A stretch of DNA of 64,000 nt from contig JADKAF010000001.1 of the NCBI GenBank assembly GCA_016719295.1, positions 4,836,001-4,900,000 on the forward strand. Reading direction: 5' to 3'. This stretch comes from Planctomycetota bacterium (GTDB lineage: Bacteria; Planctomycetota; UBA1135; JADKAF01). Numbering within the stretch: position 1 is the stretch's first letter; the number at the start of each line of letters is the position of its first letter. A model generated the notes under the pieces. It had not been told where the DNA came from, did not search any database, and saw only the letters and a list, made by a program, of their open reading frames with translations. The translations under genes and the position numbers were made by a program. Positions 8,475 through 18,908 of the stretch are shown here, piece by piece.

Positions 8475-10019
8475 CTACTTGGAGAGCAGGATCACGCCGG
8501 TCGGGCGATCGTTGAAGACCGAATCCAGCGTGGTCGTCTGGCTCGCGATCGGCACCGCGAGGCGCTTGTCGATCGGCGCGTGGTGGAGCGAGGTCACGCC
8601 GATGAAGTACACCGCGTTGCCCTTCGGCGTGACGAGGCCGAGGTCGATGGCGATCGCCGGCACCGTCGGGCTGCCGACGAGCGTGCTGCCGCTCGCGATG
8701 ACGTCGATCACGCTGTCGCCACCGCCGTAGAAGACGCCCTTCGAGCTGAAGCCGAAGACCTCGCTGCATCCCGACGCGCCGCTCACGACGACGGGGAACA
8801 GCAGCGCCCCCGTGGTCTTGTCGATCGTGGCGAAGCCGTAGTCGCCATCGCTGCAGTCGTTCACGGCGATCAGGGTCTGCTTCGCATCCAGCGTCGCGTT
8901 GAAGGGGTCGCTGATCCCCGGAATGGAGTAGGGCGAGTTCGGCGTGGGAGAGAGCGCGCCACTGCTCGAATCGATGGCGAAGCCATGGAACTCCGCGTCG
9001 TTCTGGTTCACGACGTAGAGGAAGTCGGATCCCACGGCAAGGCCGATGGAGCCGGAGCCACCGATCTCCGGAGCTTGCGGGCGCAGGGTCGCCGCACCCG
9101 TCTCGAGATCGATCTCGAACGCGTTCAGCACGCCCGCTTGCGTCGCCACGCCGAAGACGAGCAAGGTGTTGCCGCTGCTCCAGGTGCCGACGCCGTTCAG
9201 GCGACCCGCGCCCGCGAAGGGCGAGCCGGCGACTTGCTCGAGCACGCCTCCCGTGCCCTTCCGCAGCACCGCGAGCCCGGAGTTCGTCGCGGCGAAGAGG
9301 AAGCGACCCTTCGGATCGGCGGCCAGGGTCTGGCAGTTGCCTCCGCAGCTGATGCCGCCGCCGGTAGCCGCGAAGGGCGAGCCGAGGAGCTGCCCGGGCA
9401 CGCCGGTCTTCTTGTCGAGCAGGAAGCCGTGGACGGCTCCGGTGTCGTCGTCGTAGGCGTAGAGGAAGGGACCTTTCACCGACTTCGGTCCGTAGATCAG
9501 CCGGCCGTTCCAGGTTCGAGGTGTGTTGATCCCGCCCGCGAAGGGCGTGTTCATGGCGTCGCCCGTCTCGATCTCGAGGAACCCATCGGCGATGACGCGC
9601 GCGCCGTCGGTGTACGCATGAGTCGTGCCGAAGGCGACGAGAGCGACGCCGAAGCGCCCAGGATTGAGCTTCAGAGCCTTCTCGAGGGTGATGCGCGTCG
9701 CTTGATCGCGTCCCGCGCTCGTCGAGCTGCCATCGTCGCGAGCGACGAGCGTCCAGAGGCTCTGATCGGTCAGCTTCCCGACGCGAGTCTCTTCGGTCAC
9801 CCAGATCTCCAGCCCGACGGGAGTGCCGACGGTCGCACCGAAGTTGCAGTCCAGCGCGAGCAGCGTCGTCTTGAGCTTCACCTCGACATCGAAGTAGAAC
9901 GCGCCACCGGTGGCGCCTCCGTTGTTGGCGGCGAATAGCGTCGTGAGAGCCAGCTGTGCAGAAGAGATGCCTGCCGAGCAAGCGAGCGCGAGAGCTACCA
10001 GGAAGGATGATCGAATCAT
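8475..10019 (-). CDS. Secreted beta-propeller (lactonase-like) protein
   Basis: 514 residues. Signal peptide at 1-~21 (MIRSSFLVALALACSAGISS, cut near AQ). Residues ~25-170 form a beta-rich domain with an exported-protein look. From ~185 onwards come propeller blades: PFLYAYDDDTGAVHGFLLDK, KGRFLFAATNSGLAVL and FLYVVNQNDAEFHGFAIDSS, each followed by a GSPFA or NSPYS turn, as in 6-phosphogluconolactonase-like (cycloisomerase 2) propellers. Catalytic activity is not indicated. Likely extracellular or periplasmic; function unknown. Transcribed leftwards alone and ending at the shared terminator. Confidence 0.75.
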   Translation of the reverse strand: MIRSSFLVALALACSAGISSAQLALTTLFAANNGGATGGAFYFDVEVKLKTTLLALDCNFGATVGTPVGLEIWVTEETRVGKLTDQSLWTLVARDDGSSTSAGRDQATRITLEKALKLNPGRFGVALVAFGTTHAYTDGARVIADGFLEIETGDAMNTPFAGGINTPRTWNGRLIYGPKSVKGPFLYAYDDDTGAVHGFLLDKKTGVPGQLLGSPFAATGGGISCGGNCQTLAADPKGRFLFAATNSGLAVLRKGTGGVLEQVAGSPFAGAGRLNGVGTWSSGNTLLVFGVATQAGVLNAFEIDLETGAATLRPQAPEIGGSGSIGLAVGSDFLYVVNQNDAEFHGFAIDSSSGALSPTPNSPYSIPGISDPFNATLDAKQTLIAVNDCSDGDYGFATIDKTTGALLFPVVVSGASGCSEVFGFSSKGVFYGGGDSVIDVIASGSTLVGSPTVPAIAIDLGLVTPKGNAVYFIGVTSLHHAPIDKRLAVPIASQTTTLDSVFNDRPTGVILLSK

Positions 10020-10150
10020 GGGCGGTTCCTCGAGTCCGGACGAAGCAGATAGTTTGCCTCGGACCAGTCATCCGCATCTACAGGCGTTTTCGCCGGAGCT
10101 CGATCGATCGCGTTCCTTGCGGCCTTCGCCGTGCCCGTGGCGCCGGGATC

Positions 10151-10978
10151 TCAATCTCTGCGCAGGACGACGAGCAACGGCCGATGATCGGAAGCCGTCG
10201 CTTCGCCAAGCACCTCACAGCGCTGCACGCTCCAGGAGCTCTCCGCCGCGTCGAGCCATACATAATCGATCATGCGCTCGGGTGAGGCCGCGGGATAGGT
10301 AGGCTGCGGCGTCGCGCCGTGCGCCGGATCCAGGAACCCGTCGAGGCACGCGATGACGCCCGAGCTCGGCAGCGCGTTGAGATCGCCGGCGAGCACCGCG
10401 AGCTCATGAGCGGACTCCTCGAGCCGCGTGCGCATGTGCTCCACCGAGGCGAGGCGCTCGCCTTCGTAGTCGCCGCGATAGTCCCAGTGCGTGACGAAGA
10501 AGCGCCGCACGCCGTGCGGCGTCGACCACTGCAGCTCGAGCAAGCCGCGCTGCTCGCCCACATAGTGCGAGGGCAGCGCGTGGTTCATCGCGTGCTCGGG
10601 CGGCGTGCGCACCAAGGCCAGGTTCCCGTAACGGCCGCCTTGGTAGTCGAGATTGTCGCCGAAGACGGGATGGAGGCCGGTCAGGCGCGCGAGCTCGGCC
10701 GGCATATCGATGCCCTGCGTGCGTCGCACTCCCCTGTCGATCTCCTGCAACGCGACCCAATCGGGATCCGAAGCACGGATCACGGAGGCGATGCGCTCGA
10801 GATCGAAGCGCCCGTCGCCGCCTTCGCCGTGGTGGAGGTTCCACGTGAGGATGCGGAGCTCTTCGGGGATGGGCAGCCTCTCGACCTCGCGCTCCTCGCG
10901 CGTCCCCGAGCATGCTGCGCAGGCGAGCAACGCTGCGATCGCCCAGCCCTTCACGCGAGCCGCAAGGCAGTAGTTCAT
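10151..10978 (-). CDS. Endonuclease/exonuclease/phosphatase-family lipoprotein
   Basis: 275 residues from the ATG at 10978. The N-terminus is a lipoprotein-type signal (AIAALLACAACSG). The EEP fold motifs are present: LTWNLHHGEGGDGRFD, ALQEIDRG (metal-binding Glu), VTHWDYRGD, LAGDLNALPSS (catalytic Asp and Asn) and the final ASDHRPLLV with the conserved Asp-His pair. It probably cleaves phosphoester bonds in nucleic acids, sugars or lipids outside the cytoplasm. The ATG overlaps in ATGA fashion with the stop of a DinB-like gene remnant, which suggests it was once the second gene of a coupled pair. Confidence 0.85.
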   Translation of the reverse strand: MNYCLAARVKGWAIAALLACAACSGTREEREVERLPIPEELRILTWNLHHGEGGDGRFDLERIASVIRASDPDWVALQEIDRGVRRTQGIDMPAELARLTGLHPVFGDNLDYQGGRYGNLALVRTPPEHAMNHALPSHYVGEQRGLLELQWSTPHGVRRFFVTHWDYRGDYEGERLASVEHMRTRLEESAHELAVLAGDLNALPSSGVIACLDGFLDPAHGATPQPTYPAASPERMIDYVWLDAAESSWSVQRCEVLGEATASDHRPLLVVLRRD

Positions 10979-11041
10979 CGCGAGCTCCGCAGGAACTGCG
11001 CCCATGGCCTCACCGCCTCGCGGTAGCGCTTCTCGTCGCAC
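10979..11041 (-). pseudogene. Remnant of a DinB-like gene 3' end (duplicate of 13564-13622)
   Basis: Positions 10986-11031 match 13575-13620, the 3' end of the intact DinB gene, with two mismatches in 46 bases. In frame they give EKRYREAVRPWAQFLR, against AKRYREAVGPWAQFLR in the intact gene. Only this tail is left; upstream there is no recognisable DinB sequence. Its TGA overlaps the ATG of the EEP gene. It marks an old duplication followed by deletion. Confidence 0.7.
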
Positions 11042-11526
11042 TTGCGGATCCCGTCGATGCGGAGCATGAGCGCAGTCTCGCTATGCGACGCCGGAGAATC
11101 CAGAGCCGGCCCCTCTCGAGAGCTCGGATCGCTCTCGGAGGGTCCAGGGCTCTTGCGCTGGGCGCGACATCGATCTGGAAGTTGGCAGCCCGTTGAAGCA
11201 CGAGTCACGCGACGAGGAGAGCAGATGAGCGCGGCCGTTCTCCGCGTCGCGAGGAACAGCGAGCGAGGAAGAGGGCGTTCGCGACCGGTTGCGCGAACCC
11301 GACGGCGATCATCGCAAGAGTGATGGCTATATGCGCCAGGAAGGCGCAGGGGTGGCTGCTGATCCAGCTCGGCACGAAGCTGCCGTCCCGCGATTCCGAT
11401 GGAGAGCGAGCCTGCTCTCGCCTGGCGCCATGGTGGGCTGCGTCCCGTGTTCGACGCAAGGACCGCGAGATCGCGCCTGAGTGCTCGATCGCGCCGGTCG
11501 ACGTGGCGAGCCACGCCATCACACCC
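11042..11526. other. Gene-poor stretch, probably decayed
   Basis: About 485 bases without a convincing gene. On the minus strand around 11270-11400 a short frame gives a hydrophobic segment (HIAITLAMIAVGFAQPVA), which could be the end of a former membrane protein, but no start or family is recognisable. It sits next to the DinB remnant, consistent with a deletion scar. Confidence 0.4.
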
Positions 11527-13374
11527 TCAATCCGGCACCCCATACACCCGCAACTCAAACCCCACCTTCGCTGCATCCCCCGCCCCCGAGAACACCGCCA
11601 CCGCGTGACGTTCTCCCGCCTTCTTCTCGAGCAGCACCTGTGGCCAATGATTCGGCCGCTCATCGCTTGCCAAGCGCTCCCGCCATCCGCTTGCGCCACT
11701 GCCCTGTAAGAGCTGCAGGTCGATGTCCTGCCTCCCGGCGCTGACCGCGATCACCCAGTAGCGCCCGGGACCCAAGCTCTCGAGCGCCACCAACGCCGCA
11801 CCCGCGATCCCCGGACCACGCAGCTGGGCGCTCTCCTTGCGCACCGGCGTCGGCAGCGGCCGTGCGCTGCCGAAGCGCACGCGCCAAGCGTGCTGGATCA
11901 CTTCGTCGGGGCCCCAGCTCGCGTTCAAGTAGCGCGCGAACATCCCGTCCCAGCTCTTCCGGCGCGGCTCGAGCTTGGCAGCCGCGTCGCCGCGCAGGAG
12001 CTCGGCGAGGAGATCGGAGCGCTGGCTGAAGTTGATGCCGACGGCGAGTGGCGAGCGTTGGAACTCGGGCTCGAAACCGACGACGTTGCCGGCGCCGTCG
12101 CGCTGGAGCTGGAAGCCGGTGACGATCTGCTGGACGTTGCCGGCGCAGAGCAGGGCCACGACGCGGCCCGTGGCGTCGAGCACGGGGCTCCCGCTCGCTC
12201 CGCCGGTCGCGGGCATCGAGAAGTGGATGAGCTGGCTCTCTTCTGGGCTCGCGGCGCCGAAGAAGAAGTCCGAGGTCGAGGTGATGCGGCCGAACTGTAC
12301 CGTGGGCTGGGGGCGCTCGACGTTCACGTTGATCAGGTTCTCGCTGGGATAGCCGACGAAGCCGACTTCGCGGCCTTCGCGCAGCGCGAGCAATGCCTCG
12401 GGCTGGGCCAGAGCGAGCGGCGAGGGCAGATCGACCGCTTGGTCGACGTGCAGCAGGGCGACATCGCAGGCGGTGAGCAAACGCACGTCCTCGTCCCAGC
12501 CCATCGCCGCGCTGACCTGTGGACGGTAGCTCGCGTTCAGCGATTCGAAGAGCGCGTAGCCCGGATGCAGCGTCGCGCGCGCGATCACGTGATCCTTCGG
12601 CTGTGCCCCGGAGCTGCGCGCGAGCATCCGCCAGCCGGGAGGGAGCTGCGCGAAGATCGAGGCGACGTGCGCGTTGGTCGCGAGCGTGCCGATGCCGCAG
12701 ACCCACGCGGTCCCCGCGGCGCTCACCGTGCCGGCGTCGCTCGCGAGGAGCACCATCAGCACCGAGGGCTTGGCGCTCTCCAACGCGCGCTCGAGGGCTT
12801 CATCGCGCGCGCGCTGCTCCGTGGCGCTTCGCGTGATCTGCTCTTCGAGGAAACGCCGCGCGTCCTCGAGCGAGGCGCCCAGCTCCTCCTTGTTGCGCTG
12901 CAGCAAGTTCCAACCGGCATACGCCGCGCACGCGAGCGCCAGCATCGAGAGCGCGAGCGTCGTCGCCGTCAGGCGATGGCGCCGCGCGAGCCTCTCGATC
13001 TTGGTCCCCGTGCCCTCGATGCGATCGGTCTTCGCGAGCGCGGTGGGATCGAGCTCGGTCGCCTGCGTGACCTCTACGTGGAGCACGGGGCCCTCGACGC
13101 CGAGCTGCAGCTTCGCCCTCGCGGGCAGGATCTGTCCGTCGTAGGCGAGCTCGCCGTCGACGCGCACGGGGTTCTCGCCGTTCAGCACGAGGCGATAGCG
13201 CCCGAGCACGCGTTGGAGCGCGCAGTGCTCGCGGCTCACCATGGCCTGATCCGCTGGCAGCGCGAACTGACAGCGCTCCGCATCGCGACCGATGCGGATC
13301 TCGACGACCTCGTCGCCGAAGCTCTGCTTCCCAAGGGCAGCGCCAGCGGCGCGGAAGTGCAGGGAGATCGGCAT
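11527..13374 (-). CDS. FHA domain-transmembrane-trypsin-like serine protease
   Basis: 615 residues from the ATG at 13374 (an upstream in-frame ATG at 13419 adds 15 residues without family features). Residues ~22-105 form an FHA domain with the phosphothreonine-binding pattern GRD (29-31) and SREH (47-50). A transmembrane helix at ~136-156 follows, then a short coiled-coil (~165-200). Residues ~205-470 are a chymotrypsin/HtrA-like protease with the triad H236 (TNAHVAS), D304 (CDVALLHVD) and S394 (GGASGSPV). The C-terminal ~140 residues are beta-rich and unassigned. The layout puts the FHA domain in the cytoplasm and the protease outside, suggesting that kinase signalling controls proteolysis across the membrane (inference). 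Confidence 0.88.
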   Translation of the reverse strand: MPISLHFRAAGAALGKQSFGDEVVEIRIGRDAERCQFALPADQAMVSREHCALQRVLGRYRLVLNGENPVRVDGELAYDGQILPARAKLQLGVEGPVLHVEVTQATELDPTALAKTDRIEGTGTKIERLARRHRLTATTLALSMLALACAAYAGWNLLQRNKEELGASLEDARRFLEEQITRSATEQRARDEALERALESAKPSVLMVLLASDAGTVSAAGTAWVCGIGTLATNAHVASIFAQLPPGWRMLARSSGAQPKDHVIARATLHPGYALFESLNASYRPQVSAAMGWDEDVRLLTACDVALLHVDQAVDLPSPLALAQPEALLALREGREVGFVGYPSENLINVNVERPQPTVQFGRITSTSDFFFGAASPEESQLIHFSMPATGGASGSPVLDATGRVVALLCAGNVQQIVTGFQLQRDGAGNVVGFEPEFQRSPLAVGINFSQRSDLLAELLRGDAAAKLEPRRKSWDGMFARYLNASWGPDEVIQHAWRVRFGSARPLPTPVRKESAQLRGPGIAGAALVALESLGPGRYWVIAVSAGRQDIDLQLLQGSGASGWRERLASDERPNHWPQVLLEKKAGERHAVAVFSGAGDAAKVGFELRVYGVPD

Positions 13375-13483
13375 CGCGCGAGACTCCGAGGGAGGTTGCG
13401 TGAGCATGCACGAGCGCATGCCGAACGACCAGAGCGCCGCCCCCGGCGCCGCGTGGGCGACCGAAGGCGGCGGAAGGCTCGGT

Positions 13484-13570
13484 TCACGAGAGGCGCAGCG
13501 TGTAGCGGTGCTTCCAGGAGCCCGTCTGCGGCACGAAGAGGCCGAAGCGGCTCTGCTTCTCTCTCAGCTC
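13484..13570 (-). pseudogene. Short gene-end remnant next to DinB
   Basis: On the minus strand a frame reads LREKQSRFGLFVPQTGSW and ends KHRYTLRLS with a TGA at 13484. It looks like a genuine protein C-terminus but has no start and overlaps the DinB stop in another frame. Probably the surviving end of a gene that once followed DinB. Weakly supported. Confidence 0.3.
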
Positions 13571-14085
13571 AAGATCCGCAGGAACTGCGCCCAAGGCCCC
13601 ACCGCCTCGCGGTAGCGCTTCGCCATCACCCGCGCGATCTGCGCCAAGTGATCGAGATCATGCGCGACCCAAGTCGCGAGGAGCTGACCCAGCGTCACCG
13701 TGCCGAGCGCGGGATGTAGCCCGCACGATTCGAGATGGCTCGGCGTGAGATCCAGCGAGGCGAGCTCGGAGAGGTTCGCCTGGCGCTTCTCGTCGAAGCG
13801 CTCGAGCAGGTGATCCAAGCTCCAGCCGCGAAAGCGCGTCTCCTGCGCGAAGCGGTCGAAGGGCGGGAAGGGCTTCTTCTCGCCGTGCGTGCGGATCCAG
13901 TTCACGCGCGTCATCCAGTCGGTCTCCTCGCCGTGGACGAGGTGGCCGACGATCTGGCTCGCGCTCCAGCTGTTCGGGCCTTCGTCGGCCTCGGTCCACT
14001 CCTCGCCGAGACCGCCGAGCCAGAGATGCAGGATGCCGGGCGTGCGGCGCAGCACGTCGGTGGCGGAACTCAGCTCGAAGCTCAT
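13564..14085 (-). CDS. DinB/YfiT-like putative metal-dependent protein
   Basis: 173 residues. A four-helix bundle of the DinB family is indicated by the spaced histidines that bind metal: H48/H51 in GHLVHGEETDW and H142/H146 in WVAHDLDHLAQI. Family members act as thiol-S-transferases (with bacillithiol or mycothiol) or have no known substrate. Length is typical. The gene stands alone with a remnant of a following gene. A second copy of its last ~16 codons lies at 10979-11041. Confidence 0.88.
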   Translation of the reverse strand: MSFELSSATDVLRRTPGILHLWLGGLGEEWTEADEGPNSWSASQIVGHLVHGEETDWMTRVNWIRTHGEKKPFPPFDRFAQETRFRGWSLDHLLERFDEKRQANLSELASLDLTPSHLESCGLHPALGTVTLGQLLATWVAHDLDHLAQIARVMAKRYREAVGPWAQFLRILS

Positions 14086-14135
14086 CTAACTTCCTCGTCC
14101 GTCGGTCCGCGGCACCGTAGAGATGCCTGGTACCT

Positions 14136-14420
14136 TCACTGTTCAGTGAGGGGGAGCAGGGCGCTGGTCAGCACATAGCCGCCATCGCGATTCTCGAGCT
14201 CGATCAGGGTGTAGGAGCCCGCGCTCTCGATCACGCGCACGAGCGTGCCCGCCTCGAGGCGGAGATCCGCCGGACGCGACTGCTGCGGTCCGCCGCGGTA
14301 GAGCTCGCACGAGGTGGCGAGCTCGTGCGTCGCGTTCGGGAAGCGCGGATTCGAGATCGTGGTGCCGCACGCCGCGAGGGCGAGAGCCGCGACGAGGGCG
14401 AAGGGGAAGGTGCAGCGCAT
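14136..14420 (-). CDS. Small lipoprotein with SH3-like domain
   Basis: 94 residues. Lipoprotein signal with lipobox LAAC (C18). The mature part is a small bacterial SH3-like fold: LRLEAGTLVRVIESAGSY, TLIELENRDGGYVLTSALL. Such domains bind cell-wall peptides or serve as anchors. The ATG at 14420 lies between the DinB and MFS genes on the same strand. Too short to assign further. Confidence 0.75.
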   Translation of the reverse strand: MRCTFPFALVAALALAACGTTISNPRFPNATHELATSCELYRGGPQQSRPADLRLEAGTLVRVIESAGSYTLIELENRDGGYVLTSALLPLTEQ

Positions 14421-14449
14421 GCGAGCTCCTGCGCGAGAAGGGCGCCAGC

Positions 14450-15673
<1,224 letters not shown>

Positions 15674-15676
15674 CGC

Positions 15677-16525
15677 TCAGCGCTTCTTCTTCTTGGCGCC
15701 GAGCTGCTCTTCCGCGGCCTTGATCCATGCCGCGGGGCCGCCTTCCACGTAGCCCGACTGACCGATCTTCTCGCCCTTCCCATCGAAGAAGAGGATCGTG
15801 GGATAGCCGCGTACCCCGTGCTTGTCGCGGAGCTTCGCGTTCTGGTCGGCGAGCTCCTTCGGCAGCTCCGTCTTCCGCGGGAAGTCGAGCTCCAGCAGGA
15901 TCACGTTCTCGACGGCCCACTTCTGGAACTCGGGCTGATCGAAGACCTCGCTCTTCAGCTTGATGCACCAGCCGCACCAGTCGCTGCCGGTGAAGTCGGC
16001 GAGGATCGGCTTCTTCTCCTTCTTCGAGCGCGCGAGCGCCTCTTCGTAGCTGGTCAGCCACTCGTAGGTCGCCTTCGCGGCGCCCTTCTGGGCGGCGAGG
16101 AGCTTGTCGGTCTGCGCGGTCCAGGCCTTCGCGCCGCCCGGCTTGTAGCCGAGCTGCCCGAGCTTCTTGCCCTCGGCGTCGAGCAGGAGCACCTGGGGGA
16201 AGTTGCGCACTCCGTAGTCCTTCGCGAGCTTCTCGCTCGCGGTCTTCTCGGCCGCGTCGGCGGCGGCGAGATCCGCGACGAGGAGCACGACCTTCGCCTC
16301 GGCCCAAGTCGCGAACTCGGGCTTCTCGAAGACCTCGGCCTTCAGCTTCTCGACCGTTGGGTTGGCCTCGGCGGGGAGGACGTGGAGGAGGATCGCCTTG
16401 CCGCCTTCGCTGGCGGCGGCCTTCGCCGCGGCGAGGTCGCGGAGCCAGTTGGCGCCGCCTTCCTGGGCGAGAGCGAAGGGCGCGAGGAGAGCGGAGCTCA
16501 AGAGGAGCGCGAAGAGCTTGCGCAT
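15677..16525 (-). CDS. Secreted protein with two thioredoxin-like domains
   Basis: 282 residues from the ATG at 16525, which opens a clear signal peptide (MRKLFALLLSSALLAPFALA). Residues ~28-130 are a thioredoxin-like domain without a CXXC pair (KAILLHVLPAEANPTVEKL). Residues ~155-280 are a second domain with the redox motif WCGWC (SDWCGWCIKL) and the cis-Pro region GVRGYPTILFF. It ends in a Lys-rich tail (GAKKKKR). Expected in the periplasm as a disulfide reductase or isomerase; the first domain is probably structural. The neighbour MFS gene is likely in the same transcript. Confidence 0.87.
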   Translation of the reverse strand: MRKLFALLLSSALLAPFALAQEGGANWLRDLAAAKAAASEGGKAILLHVLPAEANPTVEKLKAEVFEKPEFATWAEAKVVLLVADLAAADAAEKTASEKLAKDYGVRNFPQVLLLDAEGKKLGQLGYKPGGAKAWTAQTDKLLAAQKGAAKATYEWLTSYEEALARSKKEKKPILADFTGSDWCGWCIKLKSEVFDQPEFQKWAVENVILLELDFPRKTELPKELADQNAKLRDKHGVRGYPTILFFDGKGEKIGQSGYVEGGPAAWIKAAEEQLGAKKKKR

Positions 16526-16693
16526 CGGTGGAACCTCGGATTCGATCGGGAGCGTGGATCGACGCACGTGCGGGCCGCGCGCGTCGACGTCCACTTCCTA
16601 CGCGAACGGGGCTCCCAAGGCTACATCCCCGAGAACGGCTGTTCGCGTTAGGCTCCCTCGCCACGGCTCGACTACCTGCTTCGGAGGCCACTC

Positions 16694-17932
16694 GTGCATT
16701 CCACTCCGCTCGCCGCTGCCCTCGCATTCGGCACCCTCGCCTCCGGTTCGATCGCGCAGTCCGGCTGGTCCCCGCCGGTGCTCGAGCCCACGCTGAACAC
16801 CGCTGCTTCCGACACGGGCCCCGATCTCTCCTACGCTGGGCTGACGCTGCACCTCGCGTCCTTCGCGAGCGGGAACTGGGAGATCTACGAAGCAACTCGT
16901 GCTTCGCGCACGGCTCCCTTCGGCGCACCCGTGCAGGTGAGCGCGCTCGCGGATCCGTCGACGGACAGCGGCCCCTTCCTCTCCGCCGATGGCTTGCAGC
17001 TCTGGTTCGATTCGCTGCGCCCGGGCGGCTTCGGCGGCTTCGACATCTGGGTGGCGACGCGTCCGAACACGGCGGCGCCGTGGGGCGCACCCACGCAGGA
17101 TCCAGTGCTGAGCTCGACCGGATCCGATGCGAGCCTGTCGATGACCGCGGACGGTCTCGAGGCGTACTTCCTCACCACGGGCCACGGCGCCCCCAACGCA
17201 CCGAACAACTCGATCTTCCGCGCGACGCGCACGAGCACAGCGCTGCCGTTCAGCGCGCCGGCCGTCGTGCCCGAGGTGCTCACGACGAGCTCGCATCGCG
17301 ACGTCGAAGTCAGCGACGACGGGCTCGCGCTGATCTACACCGTCTCCGATCCCGCGACGCGGCGTCTCCGCGTGATGCGCACGACGCGCCTCTCGCGCGC
17401 GCTGCCCTTCGATCCGCCGCAGCCGATGGTGGAGTTCGATACGACCGGCACGCTCTCCGGCGTCTTCAGCGCAACGACCTCGAGCGACGGCACCGAGATG
17501 TTCCTCGCCGCGGGCTTCGCGGTCGCTGCGGGGAGCCAGGAGATCCTGAGCTCGCGCTTCACCGGCCTCGCGGCGAGCGGGATCGCCTCGACCAGCGGCG
17601 CGATGAACCTCACGGTCCGTGATCCCCTCGGCGCGAACAAGGTCTACGCGCTCGCGCTCTCGCTCGGCAACACCGGCTTCCCCTTCGGCTCGCGCACGGT
17701 GCCGATCGACCTCGATACGACCTTCGTCTACACCTTCGGCGTGAGCATCCCCGGAGTCAGCACCAACTTCGCCGGCTTCCTCGACGCGCAGGGGGAGGCG
17801 GTCGCGACGCTGCAGAACCCGGCCCCGCTCTATACCGGCACCGTGGTCTACGCCTGCGGCTTCGTGATCGAGCCGCTGGCGGAGCTCGGCGTGCAGACGA
17901 TCACGAACGCGGTGGCCGTGCGGCTGCACTGA
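16694..17932 (+). CDS. Secreted PD40-type beta-propeller protein
   Basis: 412 residues starting at GTG 16694. Signal peptide 1-~21 (ending GSIAQ). Propeller blades of the WD40-like TolB/PD40 type: GPDLSYAGLTLHLASFASG, SGPFLSADGLQLWFDSLRP and DASLSMTADGLEAYFLTTG, all with the S.DG..hhF pattern. The last ~120 residues form a beta-rich C-terminal domain. Exported; function unknown. A strong rho-independent terminator follows at 18000-18035. Confidence 0.8.
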   Translation: MHSTPLAAALAFGTLASGSIAQSGWSPPVLEPTLNTAASDTGPDLSYAGLTLHLASFASGNWEIYEATRASRTAPFGAPVQVSALADPSTDSGPFLSADGLQLWFDSLRPGGFGGFDIWVATRPNTAAPWGAPTQDPVLSSTGSDASLSMTADGLEAYFLTTGHGAPNAPNNSIFRATRTSTALPFSAPAVVPEVLTTSSHRDVEVSDDGLALIYTVSDPATRRLRVMRTTRLSRALPFDPPQPMVEFDTTGTLSGVFSATTSSDGTEMFLAAGFAVAAGSQEILSSRFTGLAASGIASTSGAMNLTVRDPLGANKVYALALSLGNTGFPFGSRTVPIDLDTTFVYTFGVSIPGVSTNFAGFLDAQGEAVATLQNPAPLYTGTVVYACGFVIEPLAELGVQTITNAVAVRLH

Positions 17933-17999
17933 GCTGCTCGCGCTGGCGGTACGTCGCGCGCGCGTCCGGCGGGAGTCGTTTTACCTGGGCTTGCGGAAG

Positions 18000-18038
18000 G
18001 GGGCCGAGCGGAGGTCACGATCGCTCGGCCCCTTTCTC
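18000..18038 (+). terminator. Rho-independent terminator
   Basis: Perfect 11-bp stem GGGGCCGAGCG (18000-18010) and CGCTCGGCCCC (18022-18032), an 11-base loop, then TTTCTCGTTTT. It ends the PD40 protein gene. Confidence 0.85.
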
Positions 18039-18060
18039 GTTTTCTGAGGCACGGCCGCTC

Positions 18061-18873
18061 ATGCACGGTTTCTTGGCCTTCTTACTCGCTGGTGTGCCCT
18101 CTCTCGCGCTGCCGCAGGATCCCGCTCCCGCGCGCCAGGAGCCCTCTGCGGCCGAGACGCGCCTGCACGCCCTGCTCCGCCGCTCCCAGAGCGGCTGGTC
18201 CGAGGCGCTCGAGCTCGTGCGCGCGGACTTCCAACGCGAGCCACGTGCGACGCTCGAGGCGCTGATCGCCGCGCTCGACGACGGCACCGTCGTCCCCGGC
18301 GAGAGCTTCGAGAGCACCATGTACACCGTGCGCGGCAACGCGCTCGAGCTGCTGGAAGACTTCACCGATCTCCGCCTCGAGCACGTCGACCGCGCGTGGA
18401 TCGGCTTCCGCGTCCACGATCACCGGGGGATGGCGCCCGAGCTCGAGGCCGTGAAGCCGCCGTGGGTCGCGTGGCTGCGCAGTCGCGCGGAGCTGCCCGA
18501 GGCACAGTGGTTCCACGGCCTCTCCGCGCGCGAGCTGCACGCGCTGCAGCGCGTGCTCCGCACCCCCGCAGCGCAATGGACCGGCGAGCTGCTCGCGCCG
18601 GCGATCAGCCTTTGCTCGCGCGCGTATCCGCGTCTCTTGCACTATCTGCTCGACGAAGAATGGGCCGCGGAGGGCGAGCGCATCGCCGACCAAGCGAACC
18701 GCTTGCTCGCGCGCTTCGTCGGCGGTGAGCCCGAGCCTCTCGAGCGCTACGATCTCCTATCGCTCGACCCGGCCGATCCGCTGCGGAAGTACGGCACGGC
18801 CTTGGTGCGCAATCGACTCGCGATGCAGCGGGCTCAGGAGCGGTGGTTGGTGCGCTTGCTGAAACAGGGGTGA
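18061..18873 (+). CDS. Secreted hypothetical protein
   Basis: 270 residues. A short signal peptide (MHGFLAFLLAGVPSLAL) is followed by an Ala/Glu/Leu/Arg-rich, mostly helical protein without recognised motifs; HEAT-like folding is possible. The ATG lies 25 bases after the terminator of the previous gene, so it has its own promoter. Convergent with the next gene, with a long GC-rich hairpin between. Confidence 0.65.
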   Translation: MHGFLAFLLAGVPSLALPQDPAPARQEPSAAETRLHALLRRSQSGWSEALELVRADFQREPRATLEALIAALDDGTVVPGESFESTMYTVRGNALELLEDFTDLRLEHVDRAWIGFRVHDHRGMAPELEAVKPPWVAWLRSRAELPEAQWFHGLSARELHALQRVLRTPAAQWTGELLAPAISLCSRAYPRLLHYLLDEEWAAEGERIADQANRLLARFVGGEPEPLERYDLLSLDPADPLRKYGTALVRNRLAMQRAQERWLVRLLKQG

Positions 18874-18908
18874 GCGGCTCGCGCTCGAAGTCGAGCGTTC
18901 GAAGCCGA

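Noticed and set aside
11205..11699. 164-codon minus-strand frame with a hydrophobic stretch
   Set aside because: Its first third overlaps the protease gene in another frame and its start is unsupported; kept only as a possible remnant in the intergenic note.
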